Shown here: piece after piece, positions 1 to 7,957 of the stretch
Numbering within the stretch: the stretch's first letter is position 1
Layout: the number at the start of each line of letters is the position of its first letter
Origin: CBDHFQ01 sp965262565
GTDB lineage: Bacteria; Bacteroidota; Bacteroidia; J057
Length of the DNA: 64,000 nt
Direction of reading: 5' to 3'
Assembly (NCBI GenBank): GCA_965262565.1
Contig: CBDHFQ010000012.1
Coordinates: 62,001 to 126,000, forward strand
Translations under genes and position numbers: made by a program
Notes under the pieces: model-generated
Seen by the model: the letters and a program-made list of their open reading frames with translations, nothing else
Databases searched by the model: none
What the model was told of the DNA's origin: nothing

Positions 1-737
1 TCGGTTACCCGAATTCCCTGTTCTTTTAGAGCCTCGTGAAGTTTAGCCTGAGGTTCCTCTCCTTCAATAGCAAGTGCCACATGGTGGACAGTTCCTATGC
101 CATTTATTCCTTTCTTCATACTGGATTGGAAAATATCGATATATTTTCCTGGTAAATCTTCGTCGATAAACAGACGAACCATATCAGGTTGAGATTCTCT
201 TATGGAAAGCCCTAAAAAGTTAGTGAAAAATGTCACTGTCGGTTCTAAATCAGCTACAGAGATGTTTACGCTATAAATTCCTCTAATTCCCATGTTTCCC
301 TCTATTATTCCTTGCCAGGAAGAGCGTACATCTTGTTCATTGGCTACCAAAGCTAAAGATAATCCTGAAGGGTCTGAAAATATTAATCTTTCAGCTCCGA
401 ATTGAATACTGGTGGTAAAGGGAATGTGAAAGGAGGTTAAGCGTTCCTGCCAAAACGAAATAGAAGAAGCGGCTACCGAGAAAGCAGTTTGGGAGACCTG
501 TCCTGTTCCAAAGAGTCCTTTTCTAACATTTTGTTGGAAATAAGGAAAGGTAGTCATAATGCTTCCTGGTGTGCCAACTTCAGTCCCATAATAGAAATGA
601 TAGACCTGGTTGTTATCAAAATTCACTGTTTGCTTGACCAGTCTCAGTCCTAAGATAGAGACATAAAAATCTATATCTTCCTGAGCTTTGTTTACTGTAG
701 CAGTGACATGATGAAGTCCTTTTAAAGGAATTTCCAT
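1..737 (-). CDS. Ring-cleaving dioxygenase-like glyoxalase-fold protein (3' end off window)
   Basis: The reading frame is open from an ATG at 737 to the window edge, giving about 245 residues of a family usually near 310, so the C-terminus is missing. Two vicinal-oxygen-chelate modules are visible. The first starts with GLHHVTATV (residues 7-15, candidate metal ligand His9 or His10). The second runs from about residue 151 and carries GTVHHVALAI near residues 215-224. The layout matches the ring-cleaving dioxygenase / MhqO-type family, which are metal-dependent enzymes acting on hydroquinones or unknown aromatics. The substrate cannot be told from the sequence. No aromatic-degradation neighbours are visible on this side. 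Confidence 0.85.
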   Translation of the reverse strand, partial: MEIPLKGLHHVTATVNKAQEDIDFYVSILGLRLVKQTVNFDNNQVYHFYYGTEVGTPGSIMTTFPYFQQNVRKGLFGTGQVSQTAFSVAASSISFWQERLTSFHIPFTTSIQFGAERLIFSDPSGLSLALVANEQDVRSSWQGIIEGNMGIRGIYSVNISVADLEPTVTFFTNFLGLSIRESQPDMVRLFIDEDLPGKYIDIFQSSMKKGINGIGTVHHVALAIEGEEPQAKLHEALKEQGIRVT

Positions 738-768
738 AAGATAGAAGATTAAACATGAGTTTCTAAAG

Positions 769-1083
769 CTAATAAACTCTTAATTCCCTTAAAATAGTTT
801 CAACTACGATAAATCTATCTTTGTAGCGATCTTGATGTATTTGCTGAATTTCTCTTCCTGCATTTTTCCGAAAGAGTTCAAGTTTATCCAAAGATCCTAT
901 AGAAAACTGAATATTAAAGGTGACCATATCGGAATCAGGGGCAGGTTCGAGCAGTTCTTTAACGCTATAATCTGTAAAATGTCTACTTTGCATGACCCTG
1001 GAAATAAAATGCGCCTGAATCCAGATAAGCCATTCTTCTCTTAAAGCTTCTTTAATAGAATAAGTAATGCTATATATGAACAT
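769..1083 (-). CDS. DUF4286 family protein
   Basis: This 104-residue cytoplasmic protein matches the layout of the Bacteroidota DUF4286 family: an N-terminal MFIYSITYSI strand, a central amphipathic region with WLIWIQAHFI, and a C-terminal half ending in a DRFIVVETIL strand. These proteins have a ferredoxin-like, dimeric alpha/beta-barrel-like architecture and no established function. It lies 31 bases upstream of the dioxygenase on the same strand, so the two may be co-transcribed. No catalytic residues stand out. Confidence 0.75.
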   Translation of the reverse strand: MFIYSITYSIKEALREEWLIWIQAHFISRVMQSRHFTDYSVKELLEPAPDSDMVTFNIQFSIGSLDKLELFRKNAGREIQQIHQDRYKDRFIVVETILRELRVY

Positions 1084-1197
1084 GATACAAATACCAATTT
1101 TAATGTAGGGAACGGTTCAATTTATCATTTTTCATAGCTAAATACCATCAGGTACAATAGATTAAGAAACTTCCATTGCTATTGAGTTTATTGCCAA

Positions 1198-1725
1198 ATG
1201 TCGATGAATATACTTTTTGAAACAGAGAGGTTACAGTTGAGGCCATTTTCCTTGGATGATGCTAAGGAAATGTATCTTCTAAATTTAGATAGGGAAGTGT
1301 TACAATACACCGGAGATGTATCTTTTAAGTCTATAGCTGCAGCGAAATCATTTTTAAAGAATTATGACCAATATAGTGCATTCGGTATGGGGAGATGGGC
1401 TACTTTGACCAAAGATGGGCATCATTTTATTGGCTGGTGTGGACTTAAATACTGGTCTGCCGAAGAGGGGGCTGATATTGGATTTCGCTTGCACAAAAAG
1501 TACTGGGGCAAAGGATATGCTACTGAAGCTGCCAGTGCTTGTTTAGCTTATGGCTTTCTCCAATTGGGATTACATAGAATTATAGGGAGAGCTAAAAAGG
1601 AAAATAAAGCATCTATCAGGGTTATGGAGAAAATAGGCATGAAATTTCAATATGATTTTCTCTTTGAAGGAGATCAGGGGGTGATGTATCTGGCAACAAA
1701 GAATGATTTTGACATAGGATACTAA
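1198..1725 (+). CDS. GNAT family N-acetyltransferase (RimJ/RimL type)
   Basis: This 175-residue protein begins with the typical ETERLQLRPF strand (residues 8-17) of RimJ/RimL-like acetyltransferases. The acetyl-CoA pyrophosphate-binding motif is KKYWGKGYAT (residues 100-109), followed by the helix TEAASACLAYGF. A C-terminal motif B region, ENKASIRVMEKIGM, is also present. Such enzymes move an acetyl group from acetyl-CoA to an amine, either a protein N-terminus or a small molecule; the acceptor is unknown. Two Met codons (1198 and 1204) could serve as the start. It stands alone, divergent from the DUF4286 gene. Confidence 0.88.
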   Translation: MSMNILFETERLQLRPFSLDDAKEMYLLNLDREVLQYTGDVSFKSIAAAKSFLKNYDQYSAFGMGRWATLTKDGHHFIGWCGLKYWSAEEGADIGFRLHKKYWGKGYATEAASACLAYGFLQLGLHRIIGRAKKENKASIRVMEKIGMKFQYDFLFEGDQGVMYLATKNDFDIGY

Positions 1726-2111
1726 AAAGGACGGAGATTGAATTCGTTGTGAATTAGAATATACTTTAGGTGAAATATATAAAGAATAGTAATTTATATA
1801 AAATTGTATACACGCATGGAATTGAAGGCTATCATTTATCACAATATAGTTCAAATCAATTCTTTAAACTACCTTATATTTCGGTCTGGTAAATAATTAA
1901 CAATTATTTTTCAAATTCTTACCTCACCTTTGAGAGATTGGTTTCCAACAAATATTGATTTCTGTTGAAACTTTTACGAACTTTAAGGCGTTAATTAAAT
2001 ATACCACTTCAGTTTCTGCGTCGTTAATTCTGTTCATGATTGCCTTTCGCTAAATTTTTTGAACACGGCTGATACTGGATTATTTTAAATAATAGTTAAA
2101 TACATCCTCAT
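1726..2111. other. Intergenic stretch without a gene
   Basis: This A+T-rich stretch has no supported coding region. One imperfect hairpin (GTTTCCAACA at 1941-1950 against TGTTGAAAC at 1963-1971, one bulged base) is followed by TTTTAC. It could be a weak terminator, but it lies more than 200 bases past the acetyltransferase stop. No Bacteroidota promoter (TTTG / TAnnTTTG) was found at a convincing distance from the next gene. Confidence 0.5.
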
Positions 2112-2783
2112 ATGGTTTATATTGATGAATTGTGCCGTCTTATAGAACACAATGGCGGAAACATCCTAGATAACATTTCTCTGGATCGGGTGCGTGAATA
2201 CCAAGATTTAAAAGATACCTTACAAAAAGAAGATGTTTCATCCGATAGCTCATTTCAAGACAGATTTATTCGTTACTTTTCTTTGAGATCTTACCGTTTA
2301 AAACAAGAAGATATACAGAGTTTATTTTCCCTGATGGAACAGAACAAGGAAGAGACGGAAATTGATACGTATGAACTGGCTAAACACTGGTTAGGGGAAA
2401 AGCGTAAATCTAAATTTAGTGAAAAGCATTTCGCTTCTCTATCCAAGATGATGAATTTGATTAATGAGGACTATCCGATTTACGATCAAAATGTAGTGCG
2501 AATTTTTGAATTTGAGCCTCCAAAAACGACGAAAGCAAATATACTAAGGAAAATTAATACCTATATTGAATTTTATGATCATTTGAAAGAAGTATACGTT
2601 GAGTTGCGAGAAAATGATCTTTTAAAAAATGTGTTATTGGTGTTTAAGATAAAGTTACGTCAAGAGGGAATTAAGTTGGGCGTGAATAAGAGGATAGATC
2701 TAATTATTCGTTCTACTGGAGAATTGAAACGTAAAGATTCTCTCATTCAACCTAAATATATACCTGCATACGCTGCAGTTTAA
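2112..2783 (+). CDS. Hypothetical cytoplasmic protein, 223 aa
   Basis: I do not recognise this protein. It is 223 residues long, highly charged and predicted mostly helical, with no signal peptide, membrane segment, cysteine cluster or nucleotide-binding motif. The N-terminus MVYIDELCRLIEHNGG reads like a short helix, the middle has several EExxE and KxxK stretches, and the C-terminus is basic. A strong factor-independent terminator follows 20 bases after the stop, so the gene ends its own transcript, which supports its being real. It faces a convergent response-regulator gene. Confidence 0.6.
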   Translation: MVYIDELCRLIEHNGGNILDNISLDRVREYQDLKDTLQKEDVSSDSSFQDRFIRYFSLRSYRLKQEDIQSLFSLMEQNKEETEIDTYELAKHWLGEKRKSKFSEKHFASLSKMMNLINEDYPIYDQNVVRIFEFEPPKTTKANILRKINTYIEFYDHLKEVYVELRENDLLKNVLLVFKIKLRQEGIKLGVNKRIDLIIRSTGELKRKDSLIQPKYIPAYAAV

Positions 2784-2802
2784 TTAATATGATTAATTAT
2801 GT

Positions 2803-2836
2803 CCCCATAGATTTTTTGATCTATGGGGCTTTTTTT
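2803..2836 (+). terminator. Factor-independent terminator
   Basis: A 10-bp perfect stem (CCCCATAGAT at 2803-2812, ATCTATGGGG at 2819-2828) with a 6-base loop is followed after one C by seven T residues (2830-2836). It ends the transcript of the upstream hypothetical gene. The T-run touches the stop of the convergent response-regulator gene at 2838. There is no T-run on the opposite strand, so it acts mainly rightward. Confidence 0.9.
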
Positions 2837-2837
2837 A

Positions 2838-3269
2838 TTAAGAAACTAACATCCACCTTTTAATAATTTTATTTAGAAGTGCCTCAAGCATGTCAAATCG
2901 AAAGGGCTTAAATAAATGTGCCTCAGTTCCAGATCTCAATATGGTATATTCTTCATCGGGGATCGCAAAAGATGAATAGGTAATAATTGGGATCTCTTTA
3001 AGAAAAGGAGTATGGCTAATTTCCATTAAAACATCAGTACCACTCATACTAGGCATTTTTAAGTCCAGGAGCATTATTTTAGGTAAAAAAATACCGCTTT
3101 TCCCTCCTCTTTCATAAGTGTCCAAAAGAAATTCCAGCGCTTTAAATCCGTTATCAATCCATGTTAGTTTCAACTCAGGAGCAATTCTCTGGAGAGCAAT
3201 TTTCATCAACATTGCATCTGCTTGACTATCATCTACTAATAGTAAGTCAGTCTCAAAAGGAAAAGGCAT
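2838..3269 (-). CDS. Stand-alone response regulator (receiver domain only)
   Basis: This 143-residue protein is a single CheY-like receiver with no output domain. The acidic pair is Asp13-Asp14 (LLLVDDSQAD), the phospho-acceptor is Asp69 in LLDLKMPSMSG, the switch Ser is at 99-100 and the conserved Lys is 121 in FKPF. An insertion before the phosphorylation strand (about residues 50-63) resembles the Rcp1-like receivers often paired with phytochrome or PAS kinases. No kinase lies next to it; the hybrid kinase at 52.7-54.8 kb has its own receiver. It probably relays phosphate or acts through protein contact. Confidence 0.93.
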   Translation of the reverse strand: MPFPFETDLLLVDDSQADAMLMKIALQRIAPELKLTWIDNGFKALEFLLDTYERGGKSGIFLPKIMLLDLKMPSMSGTDVLMEISHTPFLKEIPIITYSSFAIPDEEYTILRSGTEAHLFKPFRFDMLEALLNKIIKRWMLVS

Positions 3270-3749
3270 AAAGTATTGATAATTCTATATGGTTAAGCAA
3301 TTAATTTTTTTAATAAAAAATATTTAAAATGGAAATACATATACTGATATAAAATTTAGTCTGTAATATGTATAGGTATTATACTATAATTGGGAGTTCG
3401 ATTTATTCAAAAGTGGAAATTATAATTATAATTTGCAAGTCCTTTATCCACTCATTTGTTTCTATTCTTATAACCATCTTTCATAAATGGGCCATTAAAT
3501 TTTAATGAAATTCAATAATAGTTGAATTTCATTCAATTAACTTCTTGAATAATAGATTCTTTGTCCTCTTTAAGGTGTGTAAAAACAGCTGTAATAAGCT
3601 ATGTGATGACGGGAAGTACAGGATACAAGCTGATGCTTTTTTTCCAAAATTTAATCACGTAAATAGTATTTTTGGATATAATTCTATATTATTTTACATA
3701 TATAGAAAATCTAATAACTTTTATGGTTCGTTTAATTCCCAACAAACAA
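3270..3749. other. Long A+T-rich intergenic region upstream of the sugar-oxidation cluster
   Basis: No supported gene lies here. The region holds an 18-bp A/T palindrome (3417-3434) of low information content and a much more specific 12-bp perfect inverted repeat at 3504-3533, listed separately. It is the likely control region for the rightward DUF1080 / ThuA-dehydrogenase / Gfo-Idh genes. A short frame over about 3545-3760 has no coding character. Confidence 0.5.
3504..3533. repeat. 12-bp perfect inverted repeat, candidate operator
   Basis: AATGAAATTCAA (3504-3515) is exactly repeated in inverse as TTGAATTTCATT (3522-3533) around a 6-base centre. It lies about 215 bases before the chosen start of the DUF1080 gene. 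There is no T-run after it, so a terminator is unlikely. A dimeric regulator site or an mRNA hairpin is the best guess. Confidence 0.5.
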
Positions 3750-4484
3750 ATGACTATTAATTTCAGCCCCAGATTACTCGTAATAATTGTATTTATTGCT
3801 TCACTATGTTCTGTCTTTTGTGGTTCATCAACGTCTCAGTCAGAATCCAAGAAGGTAGAAGTTCCTGAACATGAGGAAGCTTCAAGTGGAGTGATTGAAC
3901 TAATAGATGAAGATCTCTCAAAGTGGAGAAATTTTAAGACTGACACTTTATCTGGTATGTGGCAGGTTAGTGAAGGTATTTTAGAACTTACAGGTAAAGG
4001 AGGAGGCGATATCGTTACCAAAGATCAGTTTACAAATTTTGTCTTGGAATTAGAATGGAAAATTTCAGAAGGTGGTAATAGCGGAATATTTTTCCATGTT
4101 GTAGAAAATGAAGATCTGGGAGCCGTATGGCATTCGGGGCCAGAGGTTCAGATACTGGATAATGAAAGACATAAAGATGCCAAAATTCACATGCATAGAG
4201 CAGGTGATAATTATGATCTGCATGCTTGTAGTGAGGAGACTGTAAAGCCAGCATTGGAGTGGAATAGAGTAAAGTTGGTCGTAGATAATGGACATGTGGA
4301 ACAATGGTTAAATGGAACCAAAGTAGTAGAATATCAGCTAGGCGATGAAGATTGGACAGAAAGATATGAGAAGAGCAAATTTGCTGATAAGCCAATGTAT
4401 GGGAAGGCGGGAAAAGGACATATCGCTCTACAAGATCATGGCGACCAAGTTTGGTTTAGGAACATTCAAATTGAAGAAATTTAA
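3750..4484 (+). CDS. DUF1080 (3-keto-disaccharide hydrolase-like) exported protein
   Basis: This 244-residue protein has a hydrophobic export signal (about residues 5-22, with Cys20 and Cys24, so possibly a lipoprotein). A jelly-roll DUF1080 domain follows, about residues 60-243. Hallmarks are NSGIFFHV, SGPEVQILDNERHKDAK and the final VWFRNIQI strand. DUF1080 proteins are concanavalin-like and include enzymes reported to hydrolyse 3-keto-glycosides. The start at 3750 was chosen because it gives a proper signal peptide; ATGs at 3672 and 3723 would add an unlikely leader. It lies 52 bases before the large ThuA/dehydrogenase gene and probably shares its transcript and its sugar substrate. Confidence 0.88.
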   Translation: MTINFSPRLLVIIVFIASLCSVFCGSSTSQSESKKVEVPEHEEASSGVIELIDEDLSKWRNFKTDTLSGMWQVSEGILELTGKGGGDIVTKDQFTNFVLELEWKISEGGNSGIFFHVVENEDLGAVWHSGPEVQILDNERHKDAKIHMHRAGDNYDLHACSEETVKPALEWNRVKLVVDNGHVEQWLNGTKVVEYQLGDEDWTERYEKSKFADKPMYGKAGKGHIALQDHGDQVWFRNIQIEEI

Positions 4485-4536
4485 GTATATTGTAATTTAA
4501 TAAGGTTGATATTTGATTATTTATTGCTCTTAATTT

Positions 4537-7500
4537 ATGAATATTATAAAGAATGTGAGGCTACTCCTATTGTGTGTAGTGATTTTGTTTTCTTCTTGTG
4601 GTGAGCGCCCCAAAAGATTATTAGTCTTCACTAAGACTAAAGGATTTCACCATAATTCCATCGATGCAGGGAAAGGTGCATTAATGAAGTTAGCCAATGA
4701 AAATGGAGTAGCCATTGATACTACTACCGATGCTTCTTATTTTAATGAGGATAGCCTTAAGAACTATAGTGCTGTCATCTTTCTCAATACTACTGGAGAT
4801 GTGCTTAACCATATTCAACAAGCAGATTTTGAAAGATATATCCAGGCTGGTGGAGGATTTGTGGGAGTACATGCAGCATCAGATACTGAATATGAGTGGC
4901 CTTGGTATGGGAAATTAGTGGGAGGATATTTTAGCGGACATCCTGGTGATCCGAATGTCAGGGATGGAATTGCGACTGTGAAACAAAACTCGACGCATCC
5001 GGCTGTTGCAGGATTGCCCGCAACGTGGAAAAGAACAGACGAGTATTATAATTTTAAACAATTCAATGAGGATGTAAATGTATTAGTCTCCATTGATCAA
5101 AACTCATATGATTATGGTGAGAATCCCCAACATCCCATGTCCTGGTATCATGAGTATGATGGAGGAAGGGCTTTTTACACTAATTTTGGACATACTGAAG
5201 AGACATTTTCAGACCCTGAGTATTTAAGCCATTTGTGGGGTGGGATTACTTATGCTATGGATGGAGGCAGATTAAATTATAAAAATGCCAAGAGTTTAAG
5301 GGTACCAGAAGAAAACAGATTTGCACAGGAAATCCTTGCGAACAATCTTAACGAGCCCATGGAACTGGCCATTCTGGGACATAAAAAAGTATTATTTATC
5401 GAAAGGAGAGGTGCTCTGAAATTGTATGATCAGGAATATGATTCAGTAAAAACCTGTGCTATTCTTCCCGTCCATACGAGACACGAAGACGGTCTACTGG
5501 GGTTAGCGCTTGATCCAAATTTTGAGGAAAACAGATGGATTTACCTTTTTTATTCGCCGATAGGAGATGAACCGGTTCAACATGTCTCTCGATTTATCTT
5601 TTTACCTAATGACAGCCTGGATTTCGAGAGTGAAAAAATAATTATAAAGATTCCTGTTCAAAGAGATGAATGCTGTCATGCTGCTGGTGCCCTGGCATTT
5701 GGACCAGAAGGAAATTTATTTATCTCAGTTGGTGATAATACAAATCCATTTAATATTCAAAGTAGGAAATACAATTCAGAAGGATATGCTCCGATGAATG
5801 AAGTGGAAGGATATAGTCCTTGGGACGCTCAAAGATCCTCCGGCAACATGGCTGATTTGAGAGGAGCTATATTAAGAATCCGGCCGACAGAGGAAGGATC
5901 GTATGAAATTCCTGAAGGAAACCTTTTTCCGGATGACGGTTCAGGAGGAAGGCCTGAGATATATGTTAAAGGGTGTAGGAATCCGTTCCGCTTCTCCATA
6001 GATCCCAAAACTTATTACGTATATTGGGGAGATGTGGGGCCTGATGCAAGGGAGGAAAATGAAAATAGAGGGCCAAGAGGATATGATGAAGTAAACCAAG
6101 CCAAAGCACCAGGTTATTTTGGATGGCCATTTTTTGTAGGTAATAATAAGCCTTATAAAGACTACGATTACCAAACGGGAAGAAATGCGGATAATTTCTT
6201 TTCCCCTACAAAAGTGGTAAATACCTCTCCTAATAATTCAGGTCCTCAAGAGCTTCCTCCTGCCCAACCTGCTATGATTTGGTATCCTTATGCAAATTCT
6301 CCTGATTTTGCTCAAGTGGGTACTGGTGGTAGAAATGCAATGGCTGGCCCCGTTTTCTATTCAGATTTATATCAAGGAGAAAATAAACTGCCGGAGTATT
6401 ATGACGGAAAATTAATCATTTACGACTGGATCAGAGGATGGGTGAAGGCAGTAAGCTTTGACCAAGATGGGAATTATGCGAAAATGGAACCATTTTTGGA
6501 TAACTTTGAATTTGTTAACCCCATAGATATAGAATTAGCGGAAGATGGTTCTTTATATATTCTGGAATATGGCAGGAATTGGTTCTCGAGAAATCAGGAG
6601 GCAAAGATATCAAGAATCGATTTTGCTTCAGGTAATAGGGAACCCATTGCAAAAATCCAGGCTGATAGAGTCGTAGGAGCGGCTCCTATGAAAGTGAGGT
6701 TCTCTGCAGAAGAATCGTTTGATTATGATCCTGAAGAAGAGCTTAAATATACATGGTATTTTGAAGATGATAAGATGTATTCTACAGATCCAGTAGTAGA
6801 ATATACTTTTTCAGAAGTAGGGACTTTCTATCCTACTTTGATAGTAGAAGATGCTTCAGGAGCTACCTCTACCGCTGAGATGGAAATTGAAGTGGGAAAT
6901 GATCCTCCCGAAGTAGCTATCAATGTGAATGGCAATAAGAGTTTTTATTGGGATGTGGAGAAATTAACGTATGAAGTTTCGGTGAATGACACAGAAGATG
7001 GCAATGCTCTCAAAGATGTAGAGGTTTATTTTGATTATTTGCCTATAGGAGAGGATTTAACTATGGTCGCTCAGGGACACCAACAGGCTTCGGTAAAAAC
7101 TATTGGAAAGGGACTGATCGAAAATAGTGATTGTAAAGCTTGCCATCAGGTAAAAGACCATTCCGTAGGTCCAAGCTATATGATGGTAGCAGATAGATAT
7201 GATGATTCTGATAAGATGATTCAGACTATTGCCAATAAAATCATCAATGGTGGAAGTGGAAACTGGGGAGAAAGAGTCATGGCGGCTCATCCTAACTTTA
7301 CAAAGGAAGAGGCAACATCTATGGCGACCTACATATTGACCATTGATCAGGAAGAGGAAAAAAATCTTCTGGACATGAAAGGTCAGATCTCCACTAATGA
7401 GCATATTAAAGATGGTTCTGCGGGAATGTATATTCTCACTGCTAAATACACGGATCAAGGGGGTAATCACATTCCTCCCATCACCGTGAAGCGTGAACTG

Positions 7501-7917
7501 AGACTTAGACCGGCAAAACTTCAGGCAGAAAATAGTGACATGAGAAAAGGAGTGAGGAAGTACGATCGTAACAATGGGCAACTATCGTTTTACGGGCAAA
7601 TTAACTCTTCTTCATGGTTTGTCTTTAATGAGATTGATTTGAATGGAGTCGCTTCTATTGTAATGAGAACCAGAGCCGAAAATGAAGGAGCCAGTATTCA
7701 GTTGAGAGATGGAGTCAATGGTAACATCATTGGAACAGGAAACATACCAGTAACAAAAAGAGGTGAATGGGGTGAAATTACAATTCCCGTACAAGATCGA
7801 CCAAGTGGTGTAACAGATTTATACGTAACTTTTGAATTTAATACAGAAGAAAATCCCAATCCTGCGGTAGATTGGTTATATTTTAAGAAAGACGAAAAAT
7901 TATTGACATTGAGATAG
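4537..7917 (+). CDS. ThuA – PQQ sugar dehydrogenase – PKD – cytochrome c – carbohydrate-binding fusion lipoprotein
   Basis: This 1126-residue lipoprotein (LFSSC, Cys21) has five recognisable parts. A ThuA-like glutamine-amidotransferase-fold domain spans about 27-245 (FTKTKGFHHNSI, GGGFVGVHAASDTEY). A six-blade glucose/sorbosone dehydrogenase propeller spans about 260-695, with HEDGLLGLALDP and GPEGNLFISVGDN typical of PQQ- or related quinone-dependent enzymes. A PKD domain lies at about 702-788. A class I cytochrome c spans about 850-945, with CKACH at 866-870 and a likely axial Met in GERVMAAHP. The C-terminal module (about 993-1126, LQAENSD) resembles CBM6-like sheets. It probably oxidises a sugar at the cell surface or in the periplasm, passing electrons through its own heme. 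The ThuA and DUF1080 partners point to keto-sugar chemistry. Confidence 0.9.
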   Translation: MNIIKNVRLLLLCVVILFSSCGERPKRLLVFTKTKGFHHNSIDAGKGALMKLANENGVAIDTTTDASYFNEDSLKNYSAVIFLNTTGDVLNHIQQADFERYIQAGGGFVGVHAASDTEYEWPWYGKLVGGYFSGHPGDPNVRDGIATVKQNSTHPAVAGLPATWKRTDEYYNFKQFNEDVNVLVSIDQNSYDYGENPQHPMSWYHEYDGGRAFYTNFGHTEETFSDPEYLSHLWGGITYAMDGGRLNYKNAKSLRVPEENRFAQEILANNLNEPMELAILGHKKVLFIERRGALKLYDQEYDSVKTCAILPVHTRHEDGLLGLALDPNFEENRWIYLFYSPIGDEPVQHVSRFIFLPNDSLDFESEKIIIKIPVQRDECCHAAGALAFGPEGNLFISVGDNTNPFNIQSRKYNSEGYAPMNEVEGYSPWDAQRSSGNMADLRGAILRIRPTEEGSYEIPEGNLFPDDGSGGRPEIYVKGCRNPFRFSIDPKTYYVYWGDVGPDAREENENRGPRGYDEVNQAKAPGYFGWPFFVGNNKPYKDYDYQTGRNADNFFSPTKVVNTSPNNSGPQELPPAQPAMIWYPYANSPDFAQVGTGGRNAMAGPVFYSDLYQGENKLPEYYDGKLIIYDWIRGWVKAVSFDQDGNYAKMEPFLDNFEFVNPIDIELAEDGSLYILEYGRNWFSRNQEAKISRIDFASGNREPIAKIQADRVVGAAPMKVRFSAEESFDYDPEEELKYTWYFEDDKMYSTDPVVEYTFSEVGTFYPTLIVEDASGATSTAEMEIEVGNDPPEVAINVNGNKSFYWDVEKLTYEVSVNDTEDGNALKDVEVYFDYLPIGEDLTMVAQGHQQASVKTIGKGLIENSDCKACHQVKDHSVGPSYMMVADRYDDSDKMIQTIANKIINGGSGNWGERVMAAHPNFTKEEATSMATYILTIDQEEEKNLLDMKGQISTNEHIKDGSAGMYILTAKYTDQGGNHIPPITVKRELRLRPAKLQAENSDMRKGVRKYDRNNGQLSFYGQINSSSWFVFNEIDLNGVASIVMRTRAENEGASIQLRDGVNGNIIGTGNIPVTKRGEWGEITIPVQDRPSGVTDLYVTFEFNTEENPNPAVDWLYFKKDEKLLTLR

Positions 7918-7957
7918 TCATCCACCTTCATCATTAACCAAAAGGGACCAATATTTT

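Noticed and set aside
3545..3760. Rightward 71-codon frame before the DUF1080 gene
   Set aside because: It has a non-ATG start and overlaps the signal-peptide start of the real gene; no coding character.
7057..7581. Leftward frame of 174 codons inside the ThuA fusion gene
   Set aside because: Shadow of the sense gene, which has clear domains including the heme site.
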